Of a stretch of 64,000 bases of DNA, positions 11,952 through 24,237 are shown piece after piece. How positions within the stretch are numbered: position 1 is the first letter of the stretch; the number at the start of each line of letters is the position of its first letter. The notes beneath the pieces were generated by a model. That model was not told the origin of the DNA. It made no database searches and saw only the letters and a program-made list of their open reading frames with translations. Made by a program: the position numbers and the translations under genes. The stretch is from NCBI RefSeq assembly GCF_036785885.1, contig NC_092323.1:4008501-4072500 (forward strand), given 5' to 3'. This DNA is from Coffea arabica (Eukaryota > Streptophyta > Magnoliopsida > Gentianales > Rubiaceae).

Positions 11952-12824
11952 GAAACTACTTGATCCTCATTTTCCCCGAGGTCATACACAGTGAAGACTC
12001 ATTTTACTCTTATTTGACATTGATATTCGTCCCTTGAAATATTGTGGCTGACAGTTTATAAAACGGAAGAGAAGATTCAGGCTGATTTTGCTGGTAGATT
12101 CAGAAATGTTGATAGTTTCAGTAGCGTTGACATTTTTCTCCATATTGATTTCTTCTTGTCTTCAGTTAACCAGCAGAAAGTCTGAATTGTTAATACATCA
12201 AAGCTCATATTTTGTTCATCTATTCATCAATTGAACGATTTTATGGACCTTACTTGTGGATTGTCACTGAATGGTTTTTCTTTTTGTTTTCCCGTCCTAC
12301 TTTTGTGCCTCATTTTCCCAAGGCAACAAAGATGGGTGGGCAATAGTCTCTTGATTATGCTGTTTTTCTTTGCAAGTTATTTGCCTTGTATCTGTTGAGC
12401 ATTGTTGAAGGCCTGCTGCTATTGACGTTTTGTCAATGACTGGAGGTTGAGGGGCTACATGTAGTTCAGTGACCGTGCATTTTGTTCAACGGATGGCTAA
12501 GAGGTCATTAATCTGTTCCAGTTAGTTGGAAGAAAGCACGCTTGATGTTTCTCTAAGCAATATTAAAATCCAGAAAAGATGGCGTCTGAGATTAAGGTGG
12601 TTGTTTAGTCACCTACCATGTACATCAGAACGACTACTATCTTAGTGCCATGTCTTTATCTTTTTAGTTGGAAATATACAAAGCTCATGCACCTCTTCAA
12701 GGTCTCTTACGTGTTGGGCAAATATTTAAAATCAACCTATCTTTTTCGTGGCCCCTCGATCTTTCTCTTTAACACTTTGTCCTCGTAATTTAAAACATTT
12801 TTTTTAATAGTAAAAATAGGTAGA

Positions 12825-13512
12825 CGGCAACGCAGGTTAGATACCCATTTGGCTGACTCGACTTGTACCTTACGGGTCAACTATTTTCTGACCCTAATCG
12901 GATAAAATTGGATCAATGGGTACATCTTCCGCCCAACTTATCATTTAATTTTTTTTAAAAAAAATGATTTATACTAATTTAATTTTATATTTTACACATT
13001 CATCTATAATTTAATAAATATTTTTTTTTCAAAAAGGTCTCCCACTAAGAAACAAACATGCGAAGAGAATACAAAAAAAGAGGAAAAAATTAAAAGAATT
13101 CAAAATCAATAAAAATTTAAAATAAGTAGCATATTTTTTAAAATATATATTTCATATTTAATTAAACTCTTTTCTATAAAACATAAGATCATGATCTTTA
13201 CAAATGAATCTTATAGATAAACTATAATCTCTCATATTTGTAATACAATTTGTTCAATAAAATTGCTTATTTATTTTTAAAAATATTATTTTATAGTATG
13301 TGTATAAAAATTTAAAAAGTAAAAAATATATACATGCGAGGCGGGTTGGATCAGATACCCACCGATTTTTAATCATGTGACCCTAATCCGCTTCGCATTT
13401 TAGCGGGTACCCAACCCTTTATTGATCCGATCAAATAATACAGATCAGATATCCTAATTTTCGCATCGAGTACATCGAATTTTCGAGTTTGCGGATAATT
13501 TTGCATGCCCCT
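12825..13512. repeat. Dispersed non-autonomous repeat, copy B (hAT-like)
   Basis: This is the better preserved partner of the copy at about 2270-2960, in the same orientation. Read from its right end on the minus strand it starts CCAGGGGCATGCAAAATTAT. A CAGGGGC-type terminus with TACCC-rich subterminal text is common in non-autonomous plant hAT elements. I could not find a convincing left inverted repeat or 8-bp target duplication, so the superfamily is only suggested. Confidence 0.55.
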
Positions 13513-15153
13513 GGAGGGCATGACTTCGACTGTTGGGAGAGAGTTTACGAAAGTAACAAATATACTTTGCCCTCAAAGTACTTTTACTTGGCGGTGACAT
13601 TTTGCTTTGGGTAAGTTACCAGTTGTGCAATTTTGTAAAGCATTTATTTTGTATATTAAGAGAATACCTTGTGAAGTGATCCACCATGGGGAAAAAAACA
13701 AAAAACAAAAGAAAAAAAGTGATCCACCGGGGAAGAAGAAGAGCACACGTCTCTCTCCCTATACTCCTGAAGAAGAAGAGCACACCGCGTAAAAGCAGAC
13801 ATTGGTGAAATAGTCAGGCAGTTGGGCTTCTCATGTTTCTTTTCCTTTAGGCTTTTAGCAAGTCTTTATGCAGTTTAGTTATTTTATTGGATGCGACTAG
13901 CAGCTAAGTAAAATAATTTCTTCGGTGTTTAATGATGAAGGCTCCCGCCGCGACCGTCATGGCGCAATGTGCCTGCTGAATTTGACCATTTGACATCCCT
14001 ATCGGTCCACAAGTCCAAGGGCATTACGCATTAGCCCACCCCCCAATCTGTGCAATCGCGTCAATGGGTGTTTAATATTTTCCGTTTTGCCAGAGGCCAA
14101 CAGAATTCTAAAACAATCTCTGTGGCTCAAATTCTTTGTTGCCCCGCATCTGTATGTTGTTTGGTTTGCAAGTTTTCGAGGAAAAAAATTTTATATTTTT
14201 CGTGAATATATTTTTTAATCACATTTTTACATCACGTACATTAAATTAGTATATATTTTTTTACGAAAGCTTCAAAAAGTAGCAATCAAAACGAGGCCTT
14301 AGAGGAGATGTGCAATCGATAAATGTCTTCTTTTAATTTGTATTTATTTTTAGGAATCTCATCCACCACCCATTTTAAAATAATTACACATTAAATTCAA
14401 TTTTTGGCGTATATAAAGGAATAAATTTGAATTTCTTATCAATATGATCACAATAAAATGTCGTTATTTCCTCTCAAACCACATGCAAAGAGAAAAAAAA
14501 TTATAGAGTTTCAAGTGAATTATAAATAGGTAATTAGATATATTCATAGCAATCTAAAAATTAGGTATATTCATAACAGTCTAAACTACTATAAAAACGA
14601 GAATGGGTAGAATTGGATTGCCAATTGAGCTGGTCAATTGTTTTGACTGGGCTATGTATTTATTTTGACTGGATTTGGTTATTTGGTAATTTACAACAAT
14701 TGCTGTGGTTTTTCCCAACTGGAACTGCAATTCACTTGAATTCAGCAGTGCACTTTGGGCGGTGCAATTACTTCGAGCGGGGCATTTATTTTGACTGGTG
14801 TTGGTTATTTGGTAATTTGGATGAATTCCACTGGCTTTTGAGTGATGGATCGGTTATTTTGTAGTATGGATTAAATTAAGTGGGTCTTTCGTAATTTGGC
14901 TTGCTGTCATGGTGCCGGCTAGTGGTGTTCACACTTCAAAAAAAAAAAAAATTTTGAAATATCGATAAAATGGAATTCGGAAAAATCGATTAAGATCCAA
15001 TTCTAATATTTGATAAAATAGTTTAAAAACGGATATTGAAATTCAATTTCCAAATTTTCGAGTACCAAATGAATTATTGAATTTCATATTTTAATTAAAT
15101 ATTTTATATATTTTAGGCCTACTAATATATCATATTACATATTAATATATTAC

Positions 15154-15236
15154 TTTTTTTTTTTGTCAGCAACGATACATTTGTATAACCTACTCTATCC
15201 TAATCTAGGGGGAGGGGGAGCCTAAGAAGGCTGTGG
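15154..15236 (-). mobile_element. Short retroposon (SINE or 5'-truncated LINE) with 12-bp target duplication
   Basis: An 83-bp insert ends in a poly(T) run on the plus strand, which is poly(A) on the minus strand after GTTGCTGAC. It is flanked by identical 12-bp direct repeats, TTAATATATTAC, at 15142-15153 and 15237-15248. Perfect target duplication plus an A-tail identify L1-type retroposition. The insert is too short to have promoter boxes or coding sequence. Confidence 0.75.
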
Positions 15237-16077
15237 TTAATATATTACTCGATACTGTTATAAGTTATATTTTATGATCACGCCTCTCTTCCTCTCTCTC
15301 ATATCAGGCATTTTCTTAATGTCGCTCACCTGCATGCCTACCTCTCTAAATGTTTAGTCAAAAGTCTACTCATTAATCTTAGATCATCCCTTGTTATGAA
15401 TGCCTATCATCAAAATATTGGCTATGATAAGAATATATTTTTTGGTTATTTGGCAATGGCAATTCTTCTTTATTTGGCACAAATGAGTTGATCCATTTGT
15501 TAAATGAATATAAATCGATTGTTCCAATTATGACCGTTTGGAACTGCTTGAGTCACCCATTCTTGCGCCTTTAGTAACAAGCGAGCTCAAGTCTTGGGCA
15601 CTTGGCGTGGGTGTCGTATTATTACTTACATTTTTTTTTTTTGTAACTCGGAACGTGCTTTGACTCAAGTTTTTTGGATCCGAGTCAGCACACCAAATTA
15701 GAGGGCAACGCTGTGACTCTATGCAACGTTTACACGGACTAGTCATAAGGTATTTCAGGAAATAGTTTCGATTCCGAGACCTTTGCGTCCCAAAAGATCG
15801 CTGTTATTACTGGACCAACCCCGTGGGACACTATTACTGACATTGCCCATGAATGGCTTGGGTTGTCGTCTACGGCCATACTATTACATTCAAACTGGGC
15901 TCATTGTTGGACCTCACACCTTGGGCTTACGACTCATACACCCACACGTTTTATTGAAGCAAAATCCATATTCACGAACTTCTTGTTTTGTCTTAAAAAA
16001 GGGGAAAAATCCTCCTCTGTTTCCCCCGGACTGAATCTGAACCCTGATGAATGTAAATCCCCAAGCAGCGGAGTCTC

Positions 16078-18295
16078 ATGGACAATAGCAGGATGGGGGA
16101 TGAAATGCAGCAAAACCCACCATTATTAAACCCGCCTACAATCTCCTCCTCAACTGTACAGATAGATTCGTATCCTGGACAAATTTATTACCTCCAATCC
16201 CAAAACCCTATGCCTAACTCTGATCCTAATTGCTTTACAAGTAGTAGTTTGAATGCGCTAATAGTTCAACCACCTGGGGTTGATCCCAGCACGCCTGTGA
16301 CTGTGAAGCCGATTGGCAGCCACGTTCCTTCTGGTTATGAAGCGCCCCAACTGAGCTTGGCCTACACTTACTCCCAGGCCGTGGCCTCTGCCTCTGCTCC
16401 CTATTATCAAGATCCAAACGCTGCTATTACGCCGTATTGTTTGAATACTTATGCCGAGGTAAACTTTTTGCCACTTTACTCCCTTGCTCTTCCCCCCACC
16501 CTCCTCTCCCCCCCCCCTCCCCCCGGGGTGAGGTTGGGGAGGGTGGGTGAAGTCGTCATGGATATGATTAATCTACTATTATGATTTTGCTTAAGTTCTT
16601 TAATTAGCATTTTGTTTCGCATACTTTAATTCATTTAGTTTTGATCAATTTCAGAAAAGCACGAGAAGCTAGTTGGTTTTCATTAATCTTGTCTTCTGCC
16701 TTTGCGTTATGTGTAGCTTGGTGTATGATTTGGGGCCCGGTTAAAAGCAAGAGATTGAACTTTTACCCAGAGTTAGTTATGAGTTAGTGCAAGAAGGGGC
16801 AGTTAATGAATCCGGAAAGTTGCTTGTTAAACCAAAAAGTAAACCTGCTCTTCCTTCTGTGTACTGGCTCGGATTTGTGCAATTAATAATCGGTTGTCGC
16901 GAAATGAGAAACTGAAGATGTGCTGCCTGGATGGTCTGATGTATGGTTCACTGCTGCTCGTACTTGAATAGGAAACAAAATATTCTCCTTTAAAATGGAA
17001 CTTCCCCATTTTGCAGGGACCGTTTGCAAAATGTTTCACACACCAAAATTCATTTGGGCCTATCAGGAGTTACACCCCAAAATGACACTGGTTGTTTGCT
17101 ATTATATTTGAACGTTCTGAAAGGAATGTTCCGAATGGAGCTAGTGAGATTGAGTGATATTGCCGTTTAAGCACAAAGATAAAGAATCAAAAGAGGACAG
17201 AAGTACGTGGAAAACGTCTAGGACTTTCAGTTTTTTTTTTTTCCTCAAGTGTTCTTGGCTTTGAAAATGGTAAGATTGGAGATCTCTCTATTGGGTTTGA
17301 TTTTTGACTAATAGCTTCTTGATGCCGGTCAATTGTTCAACTCTCTGTTTGATTAGGTAACTTGAAGGTTTCACCCATTAAGGATTTCTTGGTAGTCAAG
17401 CCTCATAAATTGTGTCAGGTGATATATATTGGGATGTAAAAGGAAGTGGACTTCACAGCTAATTTAATAGTCTGCTAGACATGGGCACTGGCATTATGGC
17501 ATACATGCAAATTCGAAGATAATTTACTTCACATATTAATTATATTTTGTTTGAGCATATCTTAACTTTTTAAAGTCGCCATCTTGATATTATGGATCAT
17601 CTATGAGAGAGAGAGAGTATATTTTTTGCTCTGTGTGTATCTTCATTGGGATTTGTATTTGCACTCTATATGTAAATCATTTCCTACTATTTCTGCAGGG
17701 TATAACAATGCCTTCAACTGCTGCACAGAAACTGGTGACCGCCAATTCAGGTTCCATTTTATGGACCAACTCGACTACTGGTTCACACAAAACTAGTGCT
17801 TGGAAAAAGGTCCCCAAGAAAATAAAGGTTGTACAATCTGCCTGGTGTGAGATTTGTAGAGTTGACTGTAATAGCAAAAACGTTCTTGACCAGCATAAGC
17901 TGGGAAAGAAACACAAGAAGAATCTGGAGAAATTAATAGTGGCAAATACAAGCATGGTGGCACCTGCTACTATTTCAGCTTGTGTTCCTCCTGCTGCGTC
18001 AACAGTTTCTGATAACCCAGTGATCGGACCGCAGGAAAACCCTGATAAGGCAAAATCTGCGGTTAGCCAAAATGGGCGTAAGAAAGCAGCGGATGCCGAG
18101 GATTTGGAGACAAAGAGGAAAAAAATTGTGGAAGGAGGGGCAGCAGTAGATGCTGTCCGAACATGTGCCATATGCAATGTGGTTTGCAATAGTGAGACAG
18201 TTTTTAGATATCATCTTGCTGGTCAAAAGCATGCTGCCATGACGAAGAAGCATGCTCAGCATGCTTTTGCAACAGGAGTGGCTGCTGCCACCTAA
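16078..18295 (+). CDS. U1-type (matrin/zf-met) zinc-finger protein, probably RNA-binding
   Basis: Two exons, 16078-16458 and 17699-18295, join in phase 0 through GCCGAG|GTAAAC and TTCTGCAG|GGTATA to give 325 residues. The first 127 residues are Pro, Ser, Gln and Tyr-rich and look disordered. The second exon encodes two U1-type C2H2 fingers with the long inter-histidine spacing seen in dsRNA-binding ZFa-like proteins: CEICRVDCNS...HKLGKKHKK near residue 170 and CAICNVVCNS...HLAGQKHAA near residue 290. An Ala- and Lys-rich linker lies between. Such proteins bind double-stranded or structured RNA in the nucleus; the specific role here is inferred. The ATG at 16078 is the first in a good frame. 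A frame open from 15783 to 16129 has no family features. Confidence 0.85.
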
Positions 18296-19209
18296 ATATG
18301 GCGATAAATAATTTTGAAGAATCAAATGTATATTACCTTTTTTTGGTCATCCATTTTCTTTTTGTTTATTAGTTTATTCATACCTGCTTCCCTCGAGGGG
18401 AGATTTTGTAAACGGGTTTTATGAACTTGTATAGAAAATGTCTCTTGACTGAATATAAGTTAACAAAAATTTTGTTCGTGTAGCTGGTTTTGTTTGGAAG
18501 ACAGTTTCTCTACTTGTTTTATGTGTATGCTTGAAGACGAGGAGCGAATGTTGTGGCCTATAGGGTTCTGAACTTAGGCTTGGACTGCGTTAGATGTAAT
18601 TCCTGCTTAGATCTGGATCATAACATGAAAATTCAACTCATATTTAATGCACTTATTTTGCTTTAAGAAGGGAAAAGAGTAAAGGAGTAGCTGTAAATCT
18701 TCAAAATTAGTCTGCTGAGCCACCAAGTATTCCAACAATTTCATTCTGGTTCTCTGTTCTAATTGAGAAATCAACTCTTTACATCTACGTTCAAACTCAT
18801 TTTTTGTCAACAACTGTTGCTATTTTATCCGGTAATCACAAAATTTAACCTAGAATTGTATTTCTGGTGAGGTTATAATGGTGATGGACTAATTGTTCTG
18901 CATGTAGCACCTGGTGGATCTTCATCCAGTTAGACCTAGAGAACAAAAACTCCTATCACATTACGTTTTTTCTGAGCCTTTGTGAACCCTTTACCCTTAG
19001 GTGCCAAGCACAGTAGACAGCATCTGTCACAAAGATGCCATATGAAAAAGGTTAAACACACATTCGCATTCAAGCTATCGTCTGAACTATACAATTAAAC
19101 TGATTTCAAGATTCCCAAAAGAGAGTATGCAACCAAACAGGGCAACAATCACGAGTAAACGAAGTACAAAATGGAATTTGAGGCAATTGGCAGTGGTCAC
19201 TTTCATCTC
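18296..19209. other. Convergent intergenic spacer with one unexplained open stretch
   Basis: This spacer holds the 3' ends of two convergent genes. On the minus strand about 18826-18690 reads as an exon-like stretch after an AAAATAG acceptor, giving a peptide that includes TKNEFERRCKELISQL and RTRMKLLEYLVAQQTN. It looks amphipathic and protein-like, but I do not recognise it and find no partner exons. It may be a relic or chance. Confidence 0.25.
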
Positions 19210-21156
19210 TTAAAGAACCTGCTGCTCCTTAGCTTCCGCATCAAAGTCCAAACCAACGATTTTCATCCGGCCGATGTTAACTACATAGTCAAATAACCCA
19301 TCAGGATTATTATAAGAGAGAAACTGAAAACATGCACAACAGCCATTGACTTCATATTGACTAGAAAGCAGTGACAGAAATGAAAGGACGTGCAGAGATG
19401 GTTGTAAAATAGGCCCCTCCCCAACATGGAACGCCAATTGGTGGTAATACTCATATATTTCCTCATCTGAATGGATATTTAAGGATTTTTATCATCCTAT
19501 AGTGTTAGCGATGTCACTATGCCAATTCATGAATATGAAATACTGACGAGAATCATTTCCAATGCTTTGGGGGTCGTAGACGGGTGCCCGATAGCTGATG
19601 GCACAAGGATCAGAGTGTCATTTAAGTAATAAAGCCATAGCATCTTAAAATGGTAAAGACGAATTGATGTGAATAGATATCTAATTGCTTACCAACGGCA
19701 TCCATCCCAGCTAATTTCGGCATGAACTTCTTGATGTGGTCCTCTGCTGCTTCATCAGCTTTCAAAGTCTCACACTCGAAAGAAATAATAATCTTGTGCT
19801 TCCCCTCCTTTGGTTCAAGCATACCCACAACGTCCTTTTCCCACCTATCAACAAATGGGATGCCTTCAGATATAAAGGGAATTTCCAGCTTACCGGCAGA
19901 GATACACATAAATAACATCCAAGACAGAGACATATCAACAATCTAAAGAAACATAGAAGTTGAGGCACTTGATACAATAGATGGATTCAGTATTCCAAGA
20001 AAATACATCAAGCTGCCAAAAGAAAATATCCATTCACGAACTAGCCTACCCATGAGCATGATCAACATTACACATTCTGGCAGCATCATGCCCTCTGCAT
20101 TCCACCACCACGTCCTTCTCCCTTCCACTCTGTCAAAATTCCGTGTACAAGGACAAGACAAAAGATTAATGAAGTTCACCATCATCATATGCAAGAAACC
20201 ACCAAACGCTTTTAAAAATAAGAGAAAAGAACAAGAAGAAGAAGTAGAAAACTAAAAGTGCAGCAGAAAACTCTCACATTGAAGTCTGTAACGGTGAGCC
20301 TGATCAAGCGGTAGTCCTCTCCCCTGCTGCATTCTCTTTCACAGGCTAACTCTATTTACCATCGAGGGTTAAATATAGTCAAACGAAATAAGATGATGTC
20401 AGTGTTCTTCGCCTAAATGGCACAATCCACAGCGTTAGTTACTACCTCTGAGCTCAAAGAAGAAACTTGGTTGGGGTTTTGAAAGCATTTTCCCAAATCT
20501 CTATACAAATAATAAAGGAAAGGTAAATCGTTTACGCAACATGTCAGTAAATATTAGGAACCAAATGGTAATCTGTTTATGAATAAGCAGATTGCAGAAC
20601 GCAACTAGCTCACATGAAGCAGCTAAGAAGAAAGTGAAAGTGATAAGAAGGGGGTGGGTTCATAGACGGTGAAAATGATAGGTACCAGTGCCACGGAGGC
20701 CAAGGCAGAGAGAGTTGGGAAGCTGAATGAAGTGGCCTGAGATGGACCCACTTGGCAACAGCGCTATTGACGCTACTCCTTCCATAACCTTCCCTCCCCT
20801 ACTTCCTTCACTTTCTTCTCCTTCCATTTCTGCATCTGCCCATGAAAGAAAACCACTAGTGAAACAATCAAATGTTGTACTACTACACTAGTAATTACGG
20901 GGACCAAAAAACCAAACTTTTTTTTTCATATATATATATATTTCAGGGTTAATTAAATTGAAAATTGTGAACTACAACTAATTTCTTCAAAACGAAAGGA
21001 AAAAAAAAGTTGAAGAAGAAAAAACATACCCATGAATTGCCGCAGGTCCTTCAATTTCTCTTTGCAGTTTGATGACTGAGATGTGACACACACACTCTCT
21101 GTCGTCTCTGCTGCGCTAATTTTGATCAATTGTTGGTAGCACCAGATGCTCTTCAT
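19210..21156 (-). CDS. Conserved plant protein of unknown function, six exons
   Basis: Six exons with GT-AG junctions and continuous phase: 21156-21030, 20835-20686, 20351-20278, 20129-20050, 19844-19693 and 19280-19210. Together they encode 217 residues. After a variable N-terminus of about 60 residues the protein has a compact conserved core: GVASIALLPSGSISGHFIQL, ELACERECSRGEDYRLIRLT, VVVECRGHDAARM, NVDHAHGWEKDVVGM, a charged stretch ending KIIISFECETLKAD, DHIKKFMPKLAGMDAVVNIG and MKIVGLDFDAEAKE. I recognise this core as shared among plants but cannot attach a name or reaction. There is no signal peptide or transmembrane segment; a small soluble intracellular protein is likely. It is divergent from the PPR gene at 21837. 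A downstream in-frame Met (residue 44) could also start the core protein. Confidence 0.85.
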
Positions 21157-21836
21157 TCTTGAAAGATTATACAAAAGCCGCTCCGAGCCATCATCTTACG
21201 ACGTCGTTCTTCTCGTCGACAGTACTTTCCAAAGGACTTCCAGAGCTAAACGGCGTCGTCGAAACTCGAACCCCAAGTCGACTTCTTTTTGGAGGATTCG
21301 ACTTCACGTGTAATTTTGAAAAAAAATAATAAAAATAAAAATAAAGGACCGAAGTCACTAAAATGCGCCGTTTTAAAATGAACGGAGTCACCAGACGACG
21401 TCGTGGAATTAGAATATGATTCCTGAAGTGGCAAATTCGACTTTCAGCTGCGATTTCATGAAAGAAAAACGAAGTCACCAACGTCGTTGCTTTCTACTGA
21501 GACTGAAATCTGAAAGAAAAGGTCGAAGACTTTTTGGCATTTTCACAGAACAAAAGTTCTTAAAGAATGATAGTGGTTAGTAAGCCAATTATTGTGTGTG
21601 AATGGGTATTTTTTGTATGTTTTCTTTTTTACTATTTATCCGTTAATTTGCTTTTCTTTAGTCAGTGCTAACTACTTTGCTCAGAAGCACCCACATACTG
21701 TTTGATCAATCTCCTTGCTGTTTGGTCTCGATTCTGGGTTTTGATGCCCAACTTCTCATTACTTGCAGGTCCTTTACATCTGATTGAGTTAAGAAAAATT
21801 GGCATAATTTTGTATTCTGTACTTTCCGGAAACAGT
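21157..21836. promoter_or_regulatory. Shared divergent promoter with ACGACGTCGT palindromes
   Basis: About 680 bp separate the start codons of two divergent genes. The palindrome ACGACGTCGT occurs exactly at 21198-21207 and 21395-21404, with partial versions (GGCGTCGTCG near 21251, AACGTCGTTG near 21479). Palindromes of this kind recur near plant transcription starts, so a bidirectional promoter is a reasonable inference. No clear TATA box is seen on either side. Confidence 0.5.
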
Positions 21837-24237
21837 ATGGTTGGGGTATTGAGGCATCCACCTGCAATTGGGATTTCTTCAAATGGTTTTACTCAGCAGC
21901 CTTGTTTGTCAGTTTGGAAAGCGGGTCAATCCAGGTATCAGTATTGCCCCACCCCTTGTTCCAAATTTGGACGAAACAAAAGCTCAGTCAACAATATTAA
22001 GGGCCTTGATATGGTGAATGTGTCCGACAGCTGGTATACGTGCTTCAGAGCTGCAACACCCAGCATACGGAGGTTGAGTGTACTAATCTCTGAACATGTA
22101 ACTTGCAAGGTTGGTAGTTTTGAGCATGACTTGGTCCGTGATGAACAAAAGGCCTTTTCCATTGCTAAAGAAAGCAAACAGTTGAATGAGAGTTCTCTTG
22201 AACAGAATGTTCCTTCTCAGGAGAGTTTGTTGGGTCGCGAGGATTTGCTTCTTCAGGAGGCTGGAGGTTGTGCAGAAAGTTCAGGAGTTTCTGAAGGGAC
22301 TGTGAATCCGCTTCATGGTAGGTTTCTTTACTTGGAGGAAAGGAATGAAGAGATGCTATCAAGAAGGCTCTTGAAGCTTTGCAGACTAAACAAAGTTAGA
22401 AGTGCCTTTCAGTTGTACAAGTCCATGGAATTTTTGGGTCTTCGGCCTAATTCTCATGCATGCAATTCTATGGTATCCTGTCTCTTGAGGAATGACATGA
22501 TTGATGATGCCTTGAGAATTTTTTATTCCATGAAGGCCAGGGGAGAGACTACTGGGCATACTTGCAGCTTGATTCTGAAAGCTGTTGCTGATGCTAGGGG
22601 CTGTGATACCGCATTAAGCATGTTTGAGGAATTAGAAAGAAACAAAAATGTGAATAAATCTTTTGATGCAATTGTTTATAACACAATGCTATCAGTCTTT
22701 AGCAAAGCAAATGATTGGGTACAGACTGAGAATATTTGGAGAAGAATGCAACACAATGGTCATTCGGGAACTACAGTCACCTACCGCGTGCTAGTTTGCA
22801 CATTTGTGCGTTGTGGCCTGAATGAACTAGCAATAGATGCCTATCATGAGATGCTTTGGAATGGATTGACACCTGGTGAGGATGCAATGCATGCTATTAT
22901 TGGAGCATGTGTGAAGGAGGGGAAGTGGGATTTGGCACTAACTGTGTTCCAGAATATGCTTAAATGTGGACTGAAACCAAATTTAATTGCATGTAATGCA
23001 TTACTCAACTCCCTTGGGAAAGCTGGTAAATTGAACCTTGCTTTCAAGGTTTATGATGCCATGAAATCTTTGGGTCATGCACCTGATGCATATACATGCA
23101 ATGCGCTGCTTGGTGCCTTGAACAAAGTAAACCAACATGCTGATGCAATTCAGCTCTTTGAAAATATTAGAAGGGAGCAAATTTCTGTTCTCAGTTTACA
23201 AGTGTATCATACTGTTCTGATGTCTTATCAGAAGTTAGGGTTGTGGGAGAGAGCTTTGCAGCTGCTATGGCAGATGGAAGCTTCAGAAATGCATCTTACT
23301 AGTGCACCATATAACCTTGTTATTGGTGCTTGTGAGGTTGCAAAGCAGCCAAAGGTTGCGTTGCAGATTTATGACCACATGGTTCATCAGAAATGCTCTC
23401 CGGACATATTCACTCTATTATCACTGATCAGAAGTTGCATTTGGGGTTCTCTTTGGGATAAAGTCGAGGACATACTAAATGTAAGTTTCAATTTTATGCC
23501 AGCCCTATATTTTTCCATTTCCTTTCTTCCTTTAGTTTTTCTGACAAGTGATCATCAAAATAAATTGTTACTGATAAAGTAAGAGATATAAAATAGAAGG
23601 TCTGGCTCCATGTATACGAAAGGGATGTTGAATTATCTGAGTTTTTTTGTGCTTCCTTTTCTCGTCAAGTCTTAATCGTCTCTCTCTTTCTCTTTCAATA
23701 TTTATACCAAATTCATAATCTGCTAGAGCTTGATCTTCTATTTAGAAAACTTTTTTCTTATGAATCTGCAATTGTGAAGAAACATATGTTTTATCAACTA
23801 AGATGTTTATTTTTTATGCTTTACTCAAATCATTTGCCGTACCATGTTACCCCATGTGTCCAAAGAATTCTTCAAAGCTATCAAATTTGAACAAGTCATT
23901 CAGCATAAACACTAGGCAGCTTAGGAAGAAAATGTGGATGACGTCAATACATAAATTAACATTACATGGAAGCTTGACGTTCATTTATCACAAAACCATG
24001 TAAGGTTTGTCTTGTTACATCAAAAAGGGGAGAAATGTGACTGTAATGTTTGTCATGCAGCAGAACCCACCAAGTGGATATTTGTACAATGCTTCTGTTC
24101 AAGGGTTGTTTTTAAGAGGAAATATTGATTTTGGAATGAGACTGTACGCGAAAATGAAAGAGTTGAATCTCAATGTTGATGGAAAAACACGTGCTATGGT
24201 GCTGCAAAACCTTTCAAAAGATCCAAGAAGGGTATAG
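21837..24237 (+). CDS. Pentatricopeptide repeat protein, EMB2076-like (At3g29290 type)
   Basis: Two exons, 21837-23480 and 24061-24237, join in phase 0 (ACTAAAT|GTAAGT and GTCATGCAG|CAGAAC) to give about 606 residues. The N-terminal 170 residues are Ser-rich and basic, in keeping with an organelle targeting peptide. P-type PPR repeats follow, each about 35 residues, for example AFQLYKSMEFLGLRPNSHAC and AFKVYDAMKSLGHAPDAYTC. Conserved blocks GRFLYLEERNEEMLSRRLLK, IWGSLWDKVEDIL and the C-terminal DGKTRAMVLQNL match my memory of EMB2076, an essential organelle RNA-processing factor. The ORF is open upstream to an ATG at 21744, so the exact start is uncertain; 21837 gives the more natural transit-peptide start. 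Its RNA target cannot be read from the sequence. Confidence 0.88.

Larger units (their letters stand above)
11952..16077. other. Intergenic spacer between the two zinc-finger genes
   Basis: It begins with the 3' UTR of the C2H2 gene and carries the second copy of the dispersed repeat (about 12825-13512). Around 14640-14840 a TTTGACTGG...TTGGTTATTTGGTAATTT block occurs twice about 125 bp apart. At 14930-15080 there is an A-rich, transposon-like stretch, followed by a small retroposon (15154-15236). I find no supportable gene; the open frame at 14613-14864 comes from the duplicated block. Confidence 0.55.

Noticed and set aside
14613-14864. Open frame encoding a Trp/Phe-rich peptide with an internal repeat
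   Set aside because: The repeat is at DNA level (a duplicated TTTGACTGG...GGTAATTT block) and no start context, splice partner or family is seen.
21744-21836. Upstream in-frame ATG for the EMB2076-like protein
   Set aside because: It adds 31 hydrophobic residues unlike a transit peptide start; 21837 gives a more typical N-terminus. Not excluded, only less likely.
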